From positions 1-16,645 of the forward strand of contig JBCCHN010000119.1 in NCBI GenBank assembly GCA_039028695.1: a stretch of 16,645 nt of DNA, written 5' to 3'. Of this stretch, positions 1-8,000 are shown in pieces (within the stretch, counting starts at the first letter, position 1; the number at the start of each line of letters is the position of its first letter). The stretch is from JANQKX01 sp039028695 (lineage in GTDB: Bacteria > Pseudomonadota > Alphaproteobacteria > Kiloniellales > Kiloniellaceae). Below the pieces are notes generated by a model. The model saw only the letters and a program-made list of their open reading frames with translations. It did not search any database and had not been told where the DNA came from. A program made the translations under genes and the position numbers.

Positions 1-813
1 GGTCAAGAAGAAGTTTCCCTCCGGTCGGAAATAGAGCCCGCTTGGATCGAACACCAGCGGGCAGTTGGGAATCTCGCTGCGGCATGAAAAGACAAAGACC
101 TGGCGTTTGCGCGGCCAGACGTCCAGGTCGACACCAACCATAGCGGCAATGTCGCGGGAACGGGCGCCTGCCGCATTCACAACCTGACCGCAGGCAATGC
201 GATCGCCTGATGCGAGGGTTACGGCGCAGACCTGCCCCTTAGACAACTCTAGCCCAGTGACGCGGTCTTCCAGATAGACCGCCCCCAAAGATTGGGCCTT
301 TCGGCGAAAGCCTTGCAACAGGGCATGAGGGTCTACCCAACCTTCGTCCTGATGCCCAAAGCAGGCGACCTCCAAATCATCCGCGCACATCCAGGGAAAG
401 CGTTCGGCCAGGCCCGCTTTATCAAGCAAGAGGTTGTCAACACCAGCGGACTGCTGGACAGCCCGGTTTTCTCGCAGTTGGTACGCCCCCTCGGGCGTAG
501 CCAGGGATAAATAGCCCCTCTCACGATAGGACAGGGCGGGCGCCTCCCCCGCCAGGCTCAAAAAGTCAGCCACGTGACGGACAAAGTCGATACCAAAGCG
601 CGAGCAAGCAATGTTCTCAGGCGTGGAAAATTGCAGCCGCAAACCCGCCACCGACCGGCCGGTGGTGCCAAATTGATAGGAGGGGTCCATTTCAACCACG
701 GTCACATGACCGTTGAAATCCGCATTGGCGCCAAGGAAGTAGGCCACTGCACTGCCGATGACCCCACCGCCGATTATCACCACATCGCTGGAATGGGGGG
801 CCTGTCCGGTCAA
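1..813 (-). CDS. FAD-dependent oxidoreductase, DAO (glycine/D-amino acid oxidase) family, 3' end cut by window
   Basis: Reverse-strand translation is open from a TTG at 813 to the window edge, 271 codons. Residues 11-20 read VVIIGGGVIG, the Rossmann GxGxxG that binds FAD. About 30 residues later comes TTGRSVAGLRLQFS, typical of DAO-family flavoenzymes related to sarcosine and D-amino acid oxidases. Further on, GWVDPHALLQGF and VVNAAGARS match the conserved substrate/FAD domain boundaries. The start is chosen because an in-frame TAA lies just upstream (837-835), no ATG is available, and AAAGGGA (825-820) is well spaced. The protein probably oxidises an amine or amino acid to an imino acid in the cytoplasm; the substrate cannot be told. 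The C-terminal part lies outside the window. It diverges from the gene at 1039. Family assignment is firm; specificity is unknown. Confidence 0.88.
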   Translation of the reverse strand, partial: MTGQAPHSSDVVIIGGGVIGSAVAYFLGANADFNGHVTVVEMDPSYQFGTTGRSVAGLRLQFSTPENIACSRFGIDFVRHVADFLSLAGEAPALSYRERGYLSLATPEGAYQLRENRAVQQSAGVDNLLLDKAGLAERFPWMCADDLEVACFGHQDEGWVDPHALLQGFRRKAQSLGAVYLEDRVTGLELSKGQVCAVTLASGDRIACGQVVNAAGARSRDIAAMVGVDLDVWPRKRQVFVFSCRSEIPNCPLVFDPSGLYFRPEGNFFLT

Positions 814-947
814 AGCTTTTCCCTTTAGGTTTGGTTATTCCCTGCACCTCTGGTGAGCCGCATAGCAGCCCTTTGCATCGAACGCGATTGTCACTCAGAA
901 TTCAAGTTTTGTGACCCGGCAGCGATCCAATTCCGTCCTAAAAACCG

Positions 948-953
948 TATAAT
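948..953 (+). promoter_or_regulatory. Possible -10 element for the secreted-protein gene
   Basis: A perfect TATAAT lies about 85 bases before the ATG at 1039, in the 225-base divergent intergenic region. No convincing -35 hexamer sits 16-18 bases upstream, and a TTGACA overlaps at 953-958 without a good partner -10. The match is suggestive only. Confidence 0.3.
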
Positions 954-1038
954 TGACACCCATATTCAGTTCCTACTGGGCCCGGTGCCGCACGCGCCAG
1001 GTGTCCGCATTAGATCCCATTTTCAAGGAGATGCCGTT

Positions 1039-1380
1039 ATGTCCCACCGGCCCGCCCTTTTCGTGATCTTGCTGCTGACCTTTGGTTTTTTGGCGGCTCG
1101 TGAACCCGCCCACGCCGAAAACCTATGCCAGAAAACCGTTCGTACCCAATTGGAGAAAGAGGCGATCCCCCTGGAGGATGTTGCGGGGGTCCGATTTTTT
1201 CAGCAGACCCTCGGCCCCACGCCCACTTTTCGCCGCAGGGATCGCATCACAGGCTATGACGCCTGGGTGAAATTCCACAGTTGCGAGGGAAATTTTGTTC
1301 TGCAGCTCAATCAATGGTGTCAGTTCAGGACCTCTTACTGGAAAGGTGACTGCGCCGACAGCCTGGGCAAAGGGTCTTAG
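1039..1380 (+). CDS. Small secreted (periplasmic) hypothetical protein with four cysteines
   Basis: The 113-residue protein starts at ATG 1039, preceded by CAAGGAG at 1024-1030. Residues 1-26 form a clear Sec signal peptide: MSHR, a hydrophobic core LFVILLLTFGFLAA, then an AHA cleavage site before ENLC. The mature part has four cysteines (30, 82, 94, 105), which could form two disulfides in the periplasm. It also has a run of basic residues (RRRDR, 65-69) and an aromatic-rich C-terminal half. I do not recognise the family. The frame is open further upstream to 853, but the signal peptide and ribosome site fix the start at 1039. It diverges from the FAD oxidoreductase and is followed by a 256-base gap, so it is probably monocistronic. 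It is real with fair confidence; the function is unknown. Confidence 0.7.
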   Translation: MSHRPALFVILLLTFGFLAAREPAHAENLCQKTVRTQLEKEAIPLEDVAGVRFFQQTLGPTPTFRRRDRITGYDAWVKFHSCEGNFVLQLNQWCQFRTSYWKGDCADSLGKGS

Positions 1381-1541
1381 AGCACAGCATCGGCGTTTAA
1401 GCACGGGACCGCCGCGAGAGGCCCGCACCGGATCAGTTAGTTTCCCTCACAGTCTATCTTAATGGCTTGCCCTCCAAAGCGCCGGAATCGGGACAGCACC
1501 AAGGAAGGAACCCCCGGAAGGGCATGGCTTCTTTTTGCTTC

Positions 1542-1569
1542 TTGCGTTAGGCATTATTAACGTTATAAC
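1542..1569 (+). promoter_or_regulatory. Putative sigma70 promoter of the hisI-dsrE-COG0523-DUF1826 operon
   Basis: TTGCGT (1542-1547) and TATAAC (1564-1569) are separated by 16 bases, a reasonable -35/-10 pair. The pair lies about 70 bases upstream of the hisI ATG. The -10 is embedded in the Zur-like palindrome at 1557-1574, so a bound repressor would block RNA polymerase. Confidence 0.5.
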
Positions 1570-1574
1570 ATTAC
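1557..1574. promoter_or_regulatory. Candidate Zur operator (zinc-uptake regulator box)
   Basis: The reverse complement of this 18-mer reads GTAATGTTATAACGTTAA. It has a perfect central GTTATAAC palindrome and flanking TAA/TTA arms, with one mismatch pair between them. This resembles the AT-rich dyads bound by proteobacterial Zur (TGTTATA...TATAACA type). It covers the predicted -10 of an operon whose genes (HisI paralogue, COG0523, DUF1826) belong to known zinc-homeostasis neighbourhoods. Sequence match and context support it; the regulator gene itself is not in the window. Confidence 0.6.
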
Positions 1575-1636
1575 ATTTCTATTTGAGAGAACTAACTCCC
1601 TCTGCTCGCCGGGGCGGCCATAAGAAAGGGTTCGAT

Positions 1637-2212
1637 ATGGTCACATCAGGAGTCGGCAACCGACCCACAATCATTCATGACGGCGACCCGAATAGGCGCG
1701 GGCGGCCCGATCAGTGCAAGGCCGCACAGGTGACGGCCACAACAACCTTCGCCGCCCGTAAAACGGTTGAGCAGGTGGAAGAAGGCCTGTCCCTCGCCCC
1801 CAAATTCGATGCCGACGGGCTAATTCCCTGTATTACTACCGACGCCCATACGGGGGAGGTGTTGATGTTGGGATACATGAATAGCGAGGCGCTGCAAAAA
1901 ACCATTGGGACCGGCGAGGCACACTACTGGAGCCGGGCCCGCCAATGTTTATGGCGCAAGGGCGCGATCAGTGGATTCACGCAAGAGCTTGTCGAATTGC
2001 GCATTGATGACGATCAGGATGCCGTCTGGCTGCGGGTTCAGGTGGCGGATTCGAGTGCCAGCTGTCACGTCGGATACCGAAGCTGCTTCTATCGATCGGT
2101 TGAGTTGGGCGGTCCTAATGGTGGACCAGCTCGCCTGGTGTTCACGGAATCCCGGAAAACCTTTGACCCAAAGGAAATCTACGATGATGCGCCGAACCCG
2201 ACACAGCTGTGA
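1637..2212 (+). CDS. hisI: Phosphoribosyl-AMP cyclohydrolase paralogue (HisI), probably zinc-starvation form
   Basis: HisI opens the adenine ring of phosphoribosyl-AMP in histidine biosynthesis. The 191-residue product has a roughly 45-residue N-terminal extension of low similarity. The HisI core follows: GLIPCITTDAHTGEVLMLGYMN (~61-82, interrupted here only by normal variation), HYWSRARQCLWRKG (~96-109) and CHVGYRSCFYR (143-153). The canonical D-C-D-x-D metal motif reads DDDQD (124-128), so the first of three zinc-ligand cysteines is Asp125; Cys143 and Cys150 remain. The start at 1637 has AAAGGG at 1625-1630. Longer readings of the frame would begin inside or before the promoter and Zur-like box. 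It is the first gene of the zinc-type operon. This suggests a backup HisI with altered or no zinc dependence; that part is inference. A single-copy housekeeping hisI is the alternative. Confidence 0.88.
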   Translation: MVTSGVGNRPTIIHDGDPNRRGRPDQCKAAQVTATTTFAARKTVEQVEEGLSLAPKFDADGLIPCITTDAHTGEVLMLGYMNSEALQKTIGTGEAHYWSRARQCLWRKGAISGFTQELVELRIDDDQDAVWLRVQVADSSASCHVGYRSCFYRSVELGGPNGGPARLVFTESRKTFDPKEIYDDAPNPTQL

Positions 2213-2333
2213 GGGACAGCTTGTTGCTCTCCCTTATTCTCGTGTGTAACCCGATTGAATTGCTTGATGTCGAAGCAGCGGTAACGCGTCTGCATACCAT
2301 GAAAAGCAAACCTATCATCACGGAGAGTGAGAA

Positions 2334-2711
2334 TTGAAAGTTGCCTATGTCTTCGCCACTGATATGGCAGCCATCTTCAAGCTGGCCAGCATGATCTGGC
2401 CACAGCTGGAAGATGGCTCCCACGGCGCAAACGTCGTTGGCATGTTTTTCTTTGATGACAACCTATTTTGCCTGCGCGAGGGCGGTCCGGCGGGGGAGCG
2501 TTTGGCCAAGATTGCAATGGATCAAAACATCCTGCTGATGATTTGTGATCAATGCGCCGTCCGCCGCAACTTGGCCAACGGGACCCTTGAGCAATGCCGC
2601 AAGGGTCCCGTGAAGGCAAAGGGGACAGTCGCCGGTGTTCAGGCCGGCTGCTTTCCTCAGCTCTATCAAGCGTTGGCACCCAACGCCCCCGACTTTGTCA
2701 TTACCATTTAA
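2334..2711 (+). CDS. DsrE-like family protein with CxxC motif
   Basis: The 125-residue protein begins with MKVAYVFATD and ends with DFVITI. It has the alternating strand/helix pattern of the DsrE/DsrF-like fold and the typical late motif GVQAGCFPQLYQAL (101-114). DsrE-like proteins often carry sulfur on a cysteine as persulfide carriers. Five cysteines are present (46, 71, 74, 88, 106). C71-D-Q-C74 forms a CxxC at the position where many family members have their active cysteine; it could bind metal or carry sulfur. The start codon is TTG at 2334, selected because GGAG at 2322-2325 lies eight bases upstream. It lies 121 bases after hisI and nine bases before the COG0523 gene, so it is very probably co-transcribed. 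The zinc-related role is inferred only from neighbours. Confidence 0.75.
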   Translation: MKVAYVFATDMAAIFKLASMIWPQLEDGSHGANVVGMFFFDDNLFCLREGGPAGERLAKIAMDQNILLMICDQCAVRRNLANGTLEQCRKGPVKAKGTVAGVQAGCFPQLYQALAPNAPDFVITI

Positions 2712-2720
2712 AGGCCAGTC

Positions 2721-3950
2721 ATGACCCAAGCTCTAAGCCAATCAAAACTACCCGTCACCGTCCTTTCAGGTTTTCTCGGCGCCGGCAAGACAACGCTGAT
2801 GAACCACATCCTCAACAATCGTGAAGGAAAGCGTGTCGCGGTCATCGTCAACGATATGAGCGAGGTGAATATTGATGCCGACCTCATCCGTGATGGCGGT
2901 GCGGACTTAAGTCGCACCGAAGAAACCCTGGTTGAAATGACCAATGGCTGCATCTGCTGCACCTTGCGTGATGACCTTCTCTCGGAGGTCCGTCGGCTCG
3001 CGCAAGATGGTCGGTTCGACTACCTACTCATCGAATCAACGGGCGTTTCAGAACCGCTACCTGTCGCAGCTACTTTTAATTTTCGTACTGAGGGGGGTGA
3101 AAGCCTAGAAGATGTGTCACGCCTCGACACAATGGTGACCGTTGTCGATGCCGTGAACCTGCTGCGTGACTATGCATCCACCGATTTTCTCAGAGATCGG
3201 GGCGAGGCCCTCGGAACAGAGGACAACCGCACACTTGTGAACTTGCTCGTTGAGCAAATCGAATTCGCAGATGTCATCCTTTTGAACAAGATCGATGCGG
3301 CAAAACCGAGTGAGATCGATGCTGCACGGAAAATTATCCGATCGCTCAACCCGGATGCGGAACTAATCGAGACGATAATGTCACAAGTCTCCCTGGACAA
3401 GGTGTTGAACACAGGCCGATTTGATCATGAAAAGGCGCAGGAACATCCCCTTTGGTTCAAAGAACTCTTCGGCTTTGCCGAGCATACGCCAGAAACTGAG
3501 GAATATGGTGTAAGTACCTTTGTCTATCGGGCGCGCCGTCCCTTTCATCCCGAAAAGTTCCACAGGTTCCTCAACAGTCCCTGGCCGGGTGTCATCCGCG
3601 CCAAAGGCCATTTCTGGCTCGCCACCCGCCCGGAATGGGTTGGCGAGGTCAGTCAAGCCGGCGCGCTTGTACGCCATGAAGCCATTGGTATGTGGTGGGC
3701 AAACTTCCCCAAGGAGCGGTGGCCCGATCATCCGGATTGGCGCCGGCAAATCTCCGAACGCTGGGATCCCATTTACGGTGACCGCCGCCAGGAGATCGTT
3801 TTCATCGGCAACGGCATGGACGAAGCCGCGATCCGACGCCGACTCGGGAACTGCCTTGTCGGCGATGAGGATGCCATGGCCATGGAACCCGAAGCCTGGA
3901 CCAATCTCGAGGACCCCTTCCCACTTTGGCAACGGGTAGAACCTTCATGA
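2721..3950 (+). CDS. COG0523 (CobW/ZigA-type) GTP-dependent metallochaperone
   Basis: A 409-residue P-loop GTPase. Walker A GFLGAGKTT is at 17-25 and the family hallmark zinc site GCICC (CxCC, Cys77, 79, 80) follows TN. A Walker B/switch-like ESTG is at 105-108, base-specificity NKID at 189-192, and a CobW C-terminal domain at about 263-390. The C-terminal half is rich in His and Trp (RPFHPEKFHRF, KGHFWLATRP), as in the zinc-associated ZigA/YciC/ZagA subgroup. These proteins hand zinc to client enzymes using GTP and are usually Zur-repressed. The ATG follows the DsrE stop by nine bases with AAAGG at 2710-2714. Its TGA overlaps the DUF1826 ATG. Placement beside a HisI paralogue and DUF1826 favours zinc over cobalamin (CobW) or nitrile hydratase roles. 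Clients are unknown, possibly this HisI. Confidence 0.9.
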   Translation: MTQALSQSKLPVTVLSGFLGAGKTTLMNHILNNREGKRVAVIVNDMSEVNIDADLIRDGGADLSRTEETLVEMTNGCICCTLRDDLLSEVRRLAQDGRFDYLLIESTGVSEPLPVAATFNFRTEGGESLEDVSRLDTMVTVVDAVNLLRDYASTDFLRDRGEALGTEDNRTLVNLLVEQIEFADVILLNKIDAAKPSEIDAARKIIRSLNPDAELIETIMSQVSLDKVLNTGRFDHEKAQEHPLWFKELFGFAEHTPETEEYGVSTFVYRARRPFHPEKFHRFLNSPWPGVIRAKGHFWLATRPEWVGEVSQAGALVRHEAIGMWWANFPKERWPDHPDWRRQISERWDPIYGDRRQEIVFIGNGMDEAAIRRRLGNCLVGDEDAMAMEPEAWTNLEDPFPLWQRVEPS

Positions 3951-4642
3951 CAAGTCAATTGGCATCACCGGACCAACATGTGGCGGATCCTCTAGTTACC
4001 GTGGGCGAGGGCATTGAAACCTGTGACGTACCAGAAGGCCTTGCCGCGATTACCCGATCCGATACAGAGCTCGTTATCTGGCGACGGTCGCTTCCCCTCG
4101 ACATGAGAGCCTGGCTCGAAGGCTTACCCGCCTCTTGTATTCCAGACCTGCGAATTTCTGTCCGGCCGCGAGACCTTAGACCCGCCATTCGACCGCATCT
4201 GGCCAACTGCGGTATACCTCCAGGGGACATGTTGGACTCGCTGATCGAGGATATTGAGGTTCTGGTTTCGATGTTTGCCACCATCGTCCGTGCTCCACTT
4301 GTTGACATTGGGCTAAAACGGATCAATCACGACTCTTGCTGGAAGTTCCACCGGGACTGTGTGGAAGCACGTCTTTTGACAACTTACCTCGGTCCGGCCA
4401 CCGAGTGGGTCCAACCGATTTACGGCGAACAGGCGATTCGCGAACAGAAAGGATTCAAAGGACCGATCGAGCAGCTACAGAATCATGACGTGGCGCTTTT
4501 CAAGGGCAACTGTGCCGGTCCGGGCGGTGGCATTGTCCACCGCTCGCCACCGATCACGGGCACCGACCAAACGCGCTTGCTGCTCTGCCTCAACAAGCAA
4601 TCAAGTGTATCTCCTGAACCGTGGCCGAACTATCTTGAATAA
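3947..4642 (+). CDS. DUF1826 family protein
   Basis: A 231-residue protein whose ATG overlaps the COG0523 stop (ATGA at 3947-3950), implying translational coupling. The family signature is clear: a region with DSCWKFHRD (129-137) followed by TYLGPATEWV (146-155), then a late ALFKG and IVHRSPP (196-202). DUF1826 is uncharacterised but is a recurrent neighbour of COG0523 genes in zinc-related clusters. The conserved His135, Asp137 and His198 look like potential metal ligands, and the spacing HxD...H recalls cupin-like oxygenases; that resemblance is speculative. No signal peptide or membrane segment is seen, so it should be cytoplasmic. An ATG at 3926 in the same frame lies inside the GTPase gene and lacks a ribosome site. 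It closes the operon. Confidence 0.85.
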   Translation: MTSQLASPDQHVADPLVTVGEGIETCDVPEGLAAITRSDTELVIWRRSLPLDMRAWLEGLPASCIPDLRISVRPRDLRPAIRPHLANCGIPPGDMLDSLIEDIEVLVSMFATIVRAPLVDIGLKRINHDSCWKFHRDCVEARLLTTYLGPATEWVQPIYGEQAIREQKGFKGPIEQLQNHDVALFKGNCAGPGGGIVHRSPPITGTDQTRLLLCLNKQSSVSPEPWPNYLE

Positions 4643-5031
4643 AGCGAAATCCTATACCGAACTTAGAACCGATGACCCTATCGGTCCCATGCGCTATCGA
4701 CGCTAAGTACAGTTAAACCGCGCCAACAGACACCTAATCGACTGCTCGATGAGATTTCTTGGCGATAACGGTGAGGCCTATGGTTGAGGGTTTAACAGAG
4801 GCCAATGACATATTCCTGCGGGTGCAGTCGGTCAGGAGATTAGGCTGGATGGGAACCGCTTAAGCAGCGCCTACAAATGGCGTTTGGCCACCACTGGTGA
4901 CACGTCGGAGACCACCTCCTGTTCGAGGTGACGTGCCGTGACTTTGATTGGGCTGAGGTATAGCGCCCTTGCTGCGATCTGCTAACGTATATTTAGCGGC
5001 TCATCAAAATTTTCAGGTTCCCTTTAGAGCT
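4643..5031. other. 389-base gap between convergent operons, no recognisable gene
   Basis: It separates the DUF1826 stop from the stop of the minus-strand GGDEF-EAL gene. Short open stretches exist in several frames but none has family-like composition or a ribosome site. A six-base-pair hairpin ACCGAT/ATCGGT (4668-4685) lies just after the zinc operon; it lacks a T-run, so it is a poor intrinsic terminator. Dyads at 4889-4935 are listed separately. The frame around 4850-4980 reads like possible decayed coding sequence, but no family is identifiable. Confidence 0.5.
4889..4935. repeat. Cluster of nested dyad symmetries
   Basis: CACCA-c-TGGTG (4889-4899) is followed by CACGTC (4901-4906), CACCTC (4913-4918), GAGGTG (4925-4930) and GACGTG (4930-4935). 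The last four can form one hairpin: outer arm 4901-4906 with 4930-4935, inner arm 4913-4918 with 4925-4930, a six-base loop and a six-base bulge. The two right arms share one G. No T-run follows on either strand. Function is unknown; it may be a structured RNA end, a protein site or coincidence. Confidence 0.35.
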
Positions 5032-8000
5032 TTAAGACGACCGCTGCTTCGCCGCCATGGTCCCCGCATTTTGAACCCCTTTTTTTTCGCGCTCTTTGGG
5101 TTGGGCCCTTGGTTGTTGGAGCTCTTTTGCTTGAGGCTCATTTTTTTGGGTCGGCTTGTACATCTTGAGGAAATCCCCAAAGTCTTCCGCGCTCAGGGGG
5201 CGACTAAAATAAAAGCCTTGCGCTTCATCGCATCCTTGATTGATCAGAAAGTTGAGCTGGTCTTCCGATTCCACGCCCTCGGCAATGACTTTCAAGTTTA
5301 GGCTATGGCCCAACTGGATAACCGCGCTGCTAATGGCCGCATCGTTCCAGTCGGTGGTTATATCGCGTACAAAGGACTGATCGATTTTGAGGCGATCCAC
5401 GGGGAATTGCTTCAAGCGGTTTAGGGACGAATAACCGGTGCCAAAATCATCAATCGCCAAGCTGACCCCGATTTTCTTGAGCTGCTCCAAGATGCCCTTG
5501 GTTTCGTCGCCGCCTGCCATGGCCATGCTCTCGGTGATCTCAAGCTCCAGCCATTGAGGGTCCAGTCCGGTTCGACGCAAAACTTCCTCAACCTGATCCG
5601 CCATATCTTTTTGGCGGAATTGCAGAGGCGACAAGTTGACCGACAGGGGTATGGGATTCAGGCCATCATCCCGCCACAGCGTAGCGCGCCGGCAAACCTC
5701 TTCGAGGATCCATTCACTAATGGGAATGATCAGGCGGGTTGTCTCGGCAATCGGCACAAATTCGCTGGGCGAAATAGTACCCTTTTTCGGATGGTACCAG
5801 CGCAGTAAGGCTTCAGCACCGATGACTTCGCGGGTCGTCATGTTGAATTGGGGCTGATAGACCATAAAGAACTGACCGTCGTTCAAGGCGACGCGCAAAT
5901 CCTCCTCAACGGCACGGCGTTCCTGTACTTCGATGTGCATGCGTTCATCGTAAAGCCGGAATGTGCCGCGCCCATCCTCTTTGGCTCGGTAAAGCGCCAA
6001 GTCCGCATTGCGCAAAAGCTGATCCGGGCTGCCCCGGTCGTTGGGGTAGACCGTAACACCGATGGAGGTGCCGGTATGGATCTCCTTGCCTTCGATGAAA
6101 AAGGGCTTGGTGATTGCCTCCACCACCCTTTCGGCAACAAAGGAGACATTGGCAAACTCAGCAGCATTGGTCACAATGATGGCAAATTCATCCCCACCCA
6201 GGCGCGCTACGGTGTCCGTCTTACGGGCGCAGTCCAATAGGCGCGCGGAGACTTGCTTTAAGAGGGCGTCCCCAACCGGATGGCCAAAGGTGTCGTTGAT
6301 GATCTTAAAGTGATCCAAGTCGAGAAGCATGACACCCACCAAGTTGCCCGTGCGGTCTGCTTGATCCAGGGCGCTGCGCAGGTTCTCGTGGTACTTGGAG
6401 CGATTGGGAAGGCTGGTGAGGGCATCTTCCAAAGCCATGCGTTGAATGGTTGCTTCGGATTGCTTGCGCTGGGAAATATCGGTGAGAATGCCGACCACAT
6501 GGCCGGTCGCGGTCCGTCGCTTGCTAACACGGACCCAGCGCCCATCGCCGAGCTTTTGCTCAAAGGCACTGATCGAGGTGCGATGCCTGGCCTCGCGGCT
6601 CTTAATGGCAGTCTCCAAGGATTCTTCTTCCAACTCGAAGACGCCTTGCTCATAGGCCGCACGAGTAAACTCGGAGAAGTGCAAGCCCGGCCTAATGATA
6701 TGATCCAGCCCTGGATACATTTGCCGGTATTGCTCATTGCACATGATAAGCCGGCTATCCTGATCCCACAGCGCAAAGCCCTCGGAAATACTGTCCACCG
6801 CATCGGCCAGCTGGCTTCTGGCCTGGGTAAGCTCCTCAGTCATTTGGATGGCCTCACTGGCCGACGATTCCAAGCGAAGCTGAAGGGTCTCGAGCTCCTG
6901 CACCCGCGCCTCCAGATCACTTTTGGAGTGGGCGAGCTGCATTTCGGTTTGGATGCGTTCGCTGATGTCAAGGAAGGTGACCATACGGCTGCCATCGGGC
7001 AGGGCCTTACAGCGGTACTCCAACACCTGCCCGTTCGGACGCATGAGCTCGCGAGATCTGCCATCGCCATCGGCCAAAAAGGCCATCAGCGCGGATTTTT
7101 TGGATCGCGCCCCTTGAGCCGTATTGTGAAGAGTTGCTTCGAAAAGATCGCTCAAGTCCGACGCCTCGACCAAATCCAGAAAATCCGGGCGCTCGGCAAT
7201 GAGGCTGGGCGGCAGATCAAACATCTCAATGGCCGCCCTGTTCGTGGTTCGCAGGCGCTGGCTTTGATCGAAAAACAAGATGGCGTGGTCGATGGTTTCG
7301 TAAATGGCATCGAAATCGCCCAGCAAAGCGGTCTTTTCCACATTAGCGGCCTCAAGGCGCTCATTGGTTCCCGCAAGCTCGGCGGTTCGGCTCAGAATTT
7401 TTTCTTCCAGGGTCTCAGCGAAATCTTGTAGCCGCAACTTCGCCCTGGCCAAGCTCACGAACATGGAGATGACATAGGCAAGCAGAAACAGCGAGGCGGC
7501 AAACAAGGCCATTCGGAATATTTCAGCCTGGCCCTGATCTCTTTGATAAAAGGCGTTCCACTCTTCAAGGATCTGATTGAGAATCGGCACCGATGAGTTG
7601 GCCAGATAGCCCGTCATCAAAAGATCCACGGCTTCTTTCTGGCCAATGATAATTTCCGCGTGGGCAATGAGGCGTTCCAGGCGAGCATCCATACGCTCGG
7701 AAAGGATAGGGCTGGATTTCCTAATCTTCTCAATTTGGCCTGCTATTTTCTCTTGGGTAATAGCCTCTCTATCGCGAGCAAAAAATAGGATGTCCTGCAG
7801 AAGCCTTTCAATATTTTGGCTCAAGAGGTACTGGTTTGGCATCAAGGTTGTAATCCGCAAGATTTCCTTTGCTTCGCCAGGGAAGAACTGGAGACTGTTG
7901 GAGACCAGGGCATTGCCGCTTCGGAACTGATCAACCAACTCATTTTGCTGGCCCAGCTCCTTACCATATTCCGCCACTAAGACATGCAGCGAACCGGCGT

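Noticed and set aside
1381..1500. Terminator or small RNA after the secreted-protein gene
   Set aside because: GC-rich partial complementarities exist, but there is no stable stem with a T-run and no promoter-like pair.
1535..1636. Upstream start for hisI at 1535
   Set aside because: It would place the promoter and Zur-like dyad inside the coding sequence, lacks a ribosome site and is unlike HisI; ATG 1637 has AAAGGG well placed.
2721..3950. CobW of cobalamin biosynthesis
   Set aside because: No cobalamin gene is nearby; HisI, DUF1826 and a Zur-like site point to the zinc subgroup of COG0523.
4668..4685. Intrinsic terminator after the zinc-type operon
   Set aside because: The stem is only six pairs (ACCGAT/ATCGGT) and no T-run follows.
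6280..7431. Plus-strand open frame (383 codons) opposite the GGDEF-EAL gene
   Set aside because: It lies wholly inside conserved PAS and GGDEF coding sequence, has no ribosome site and no family motif.
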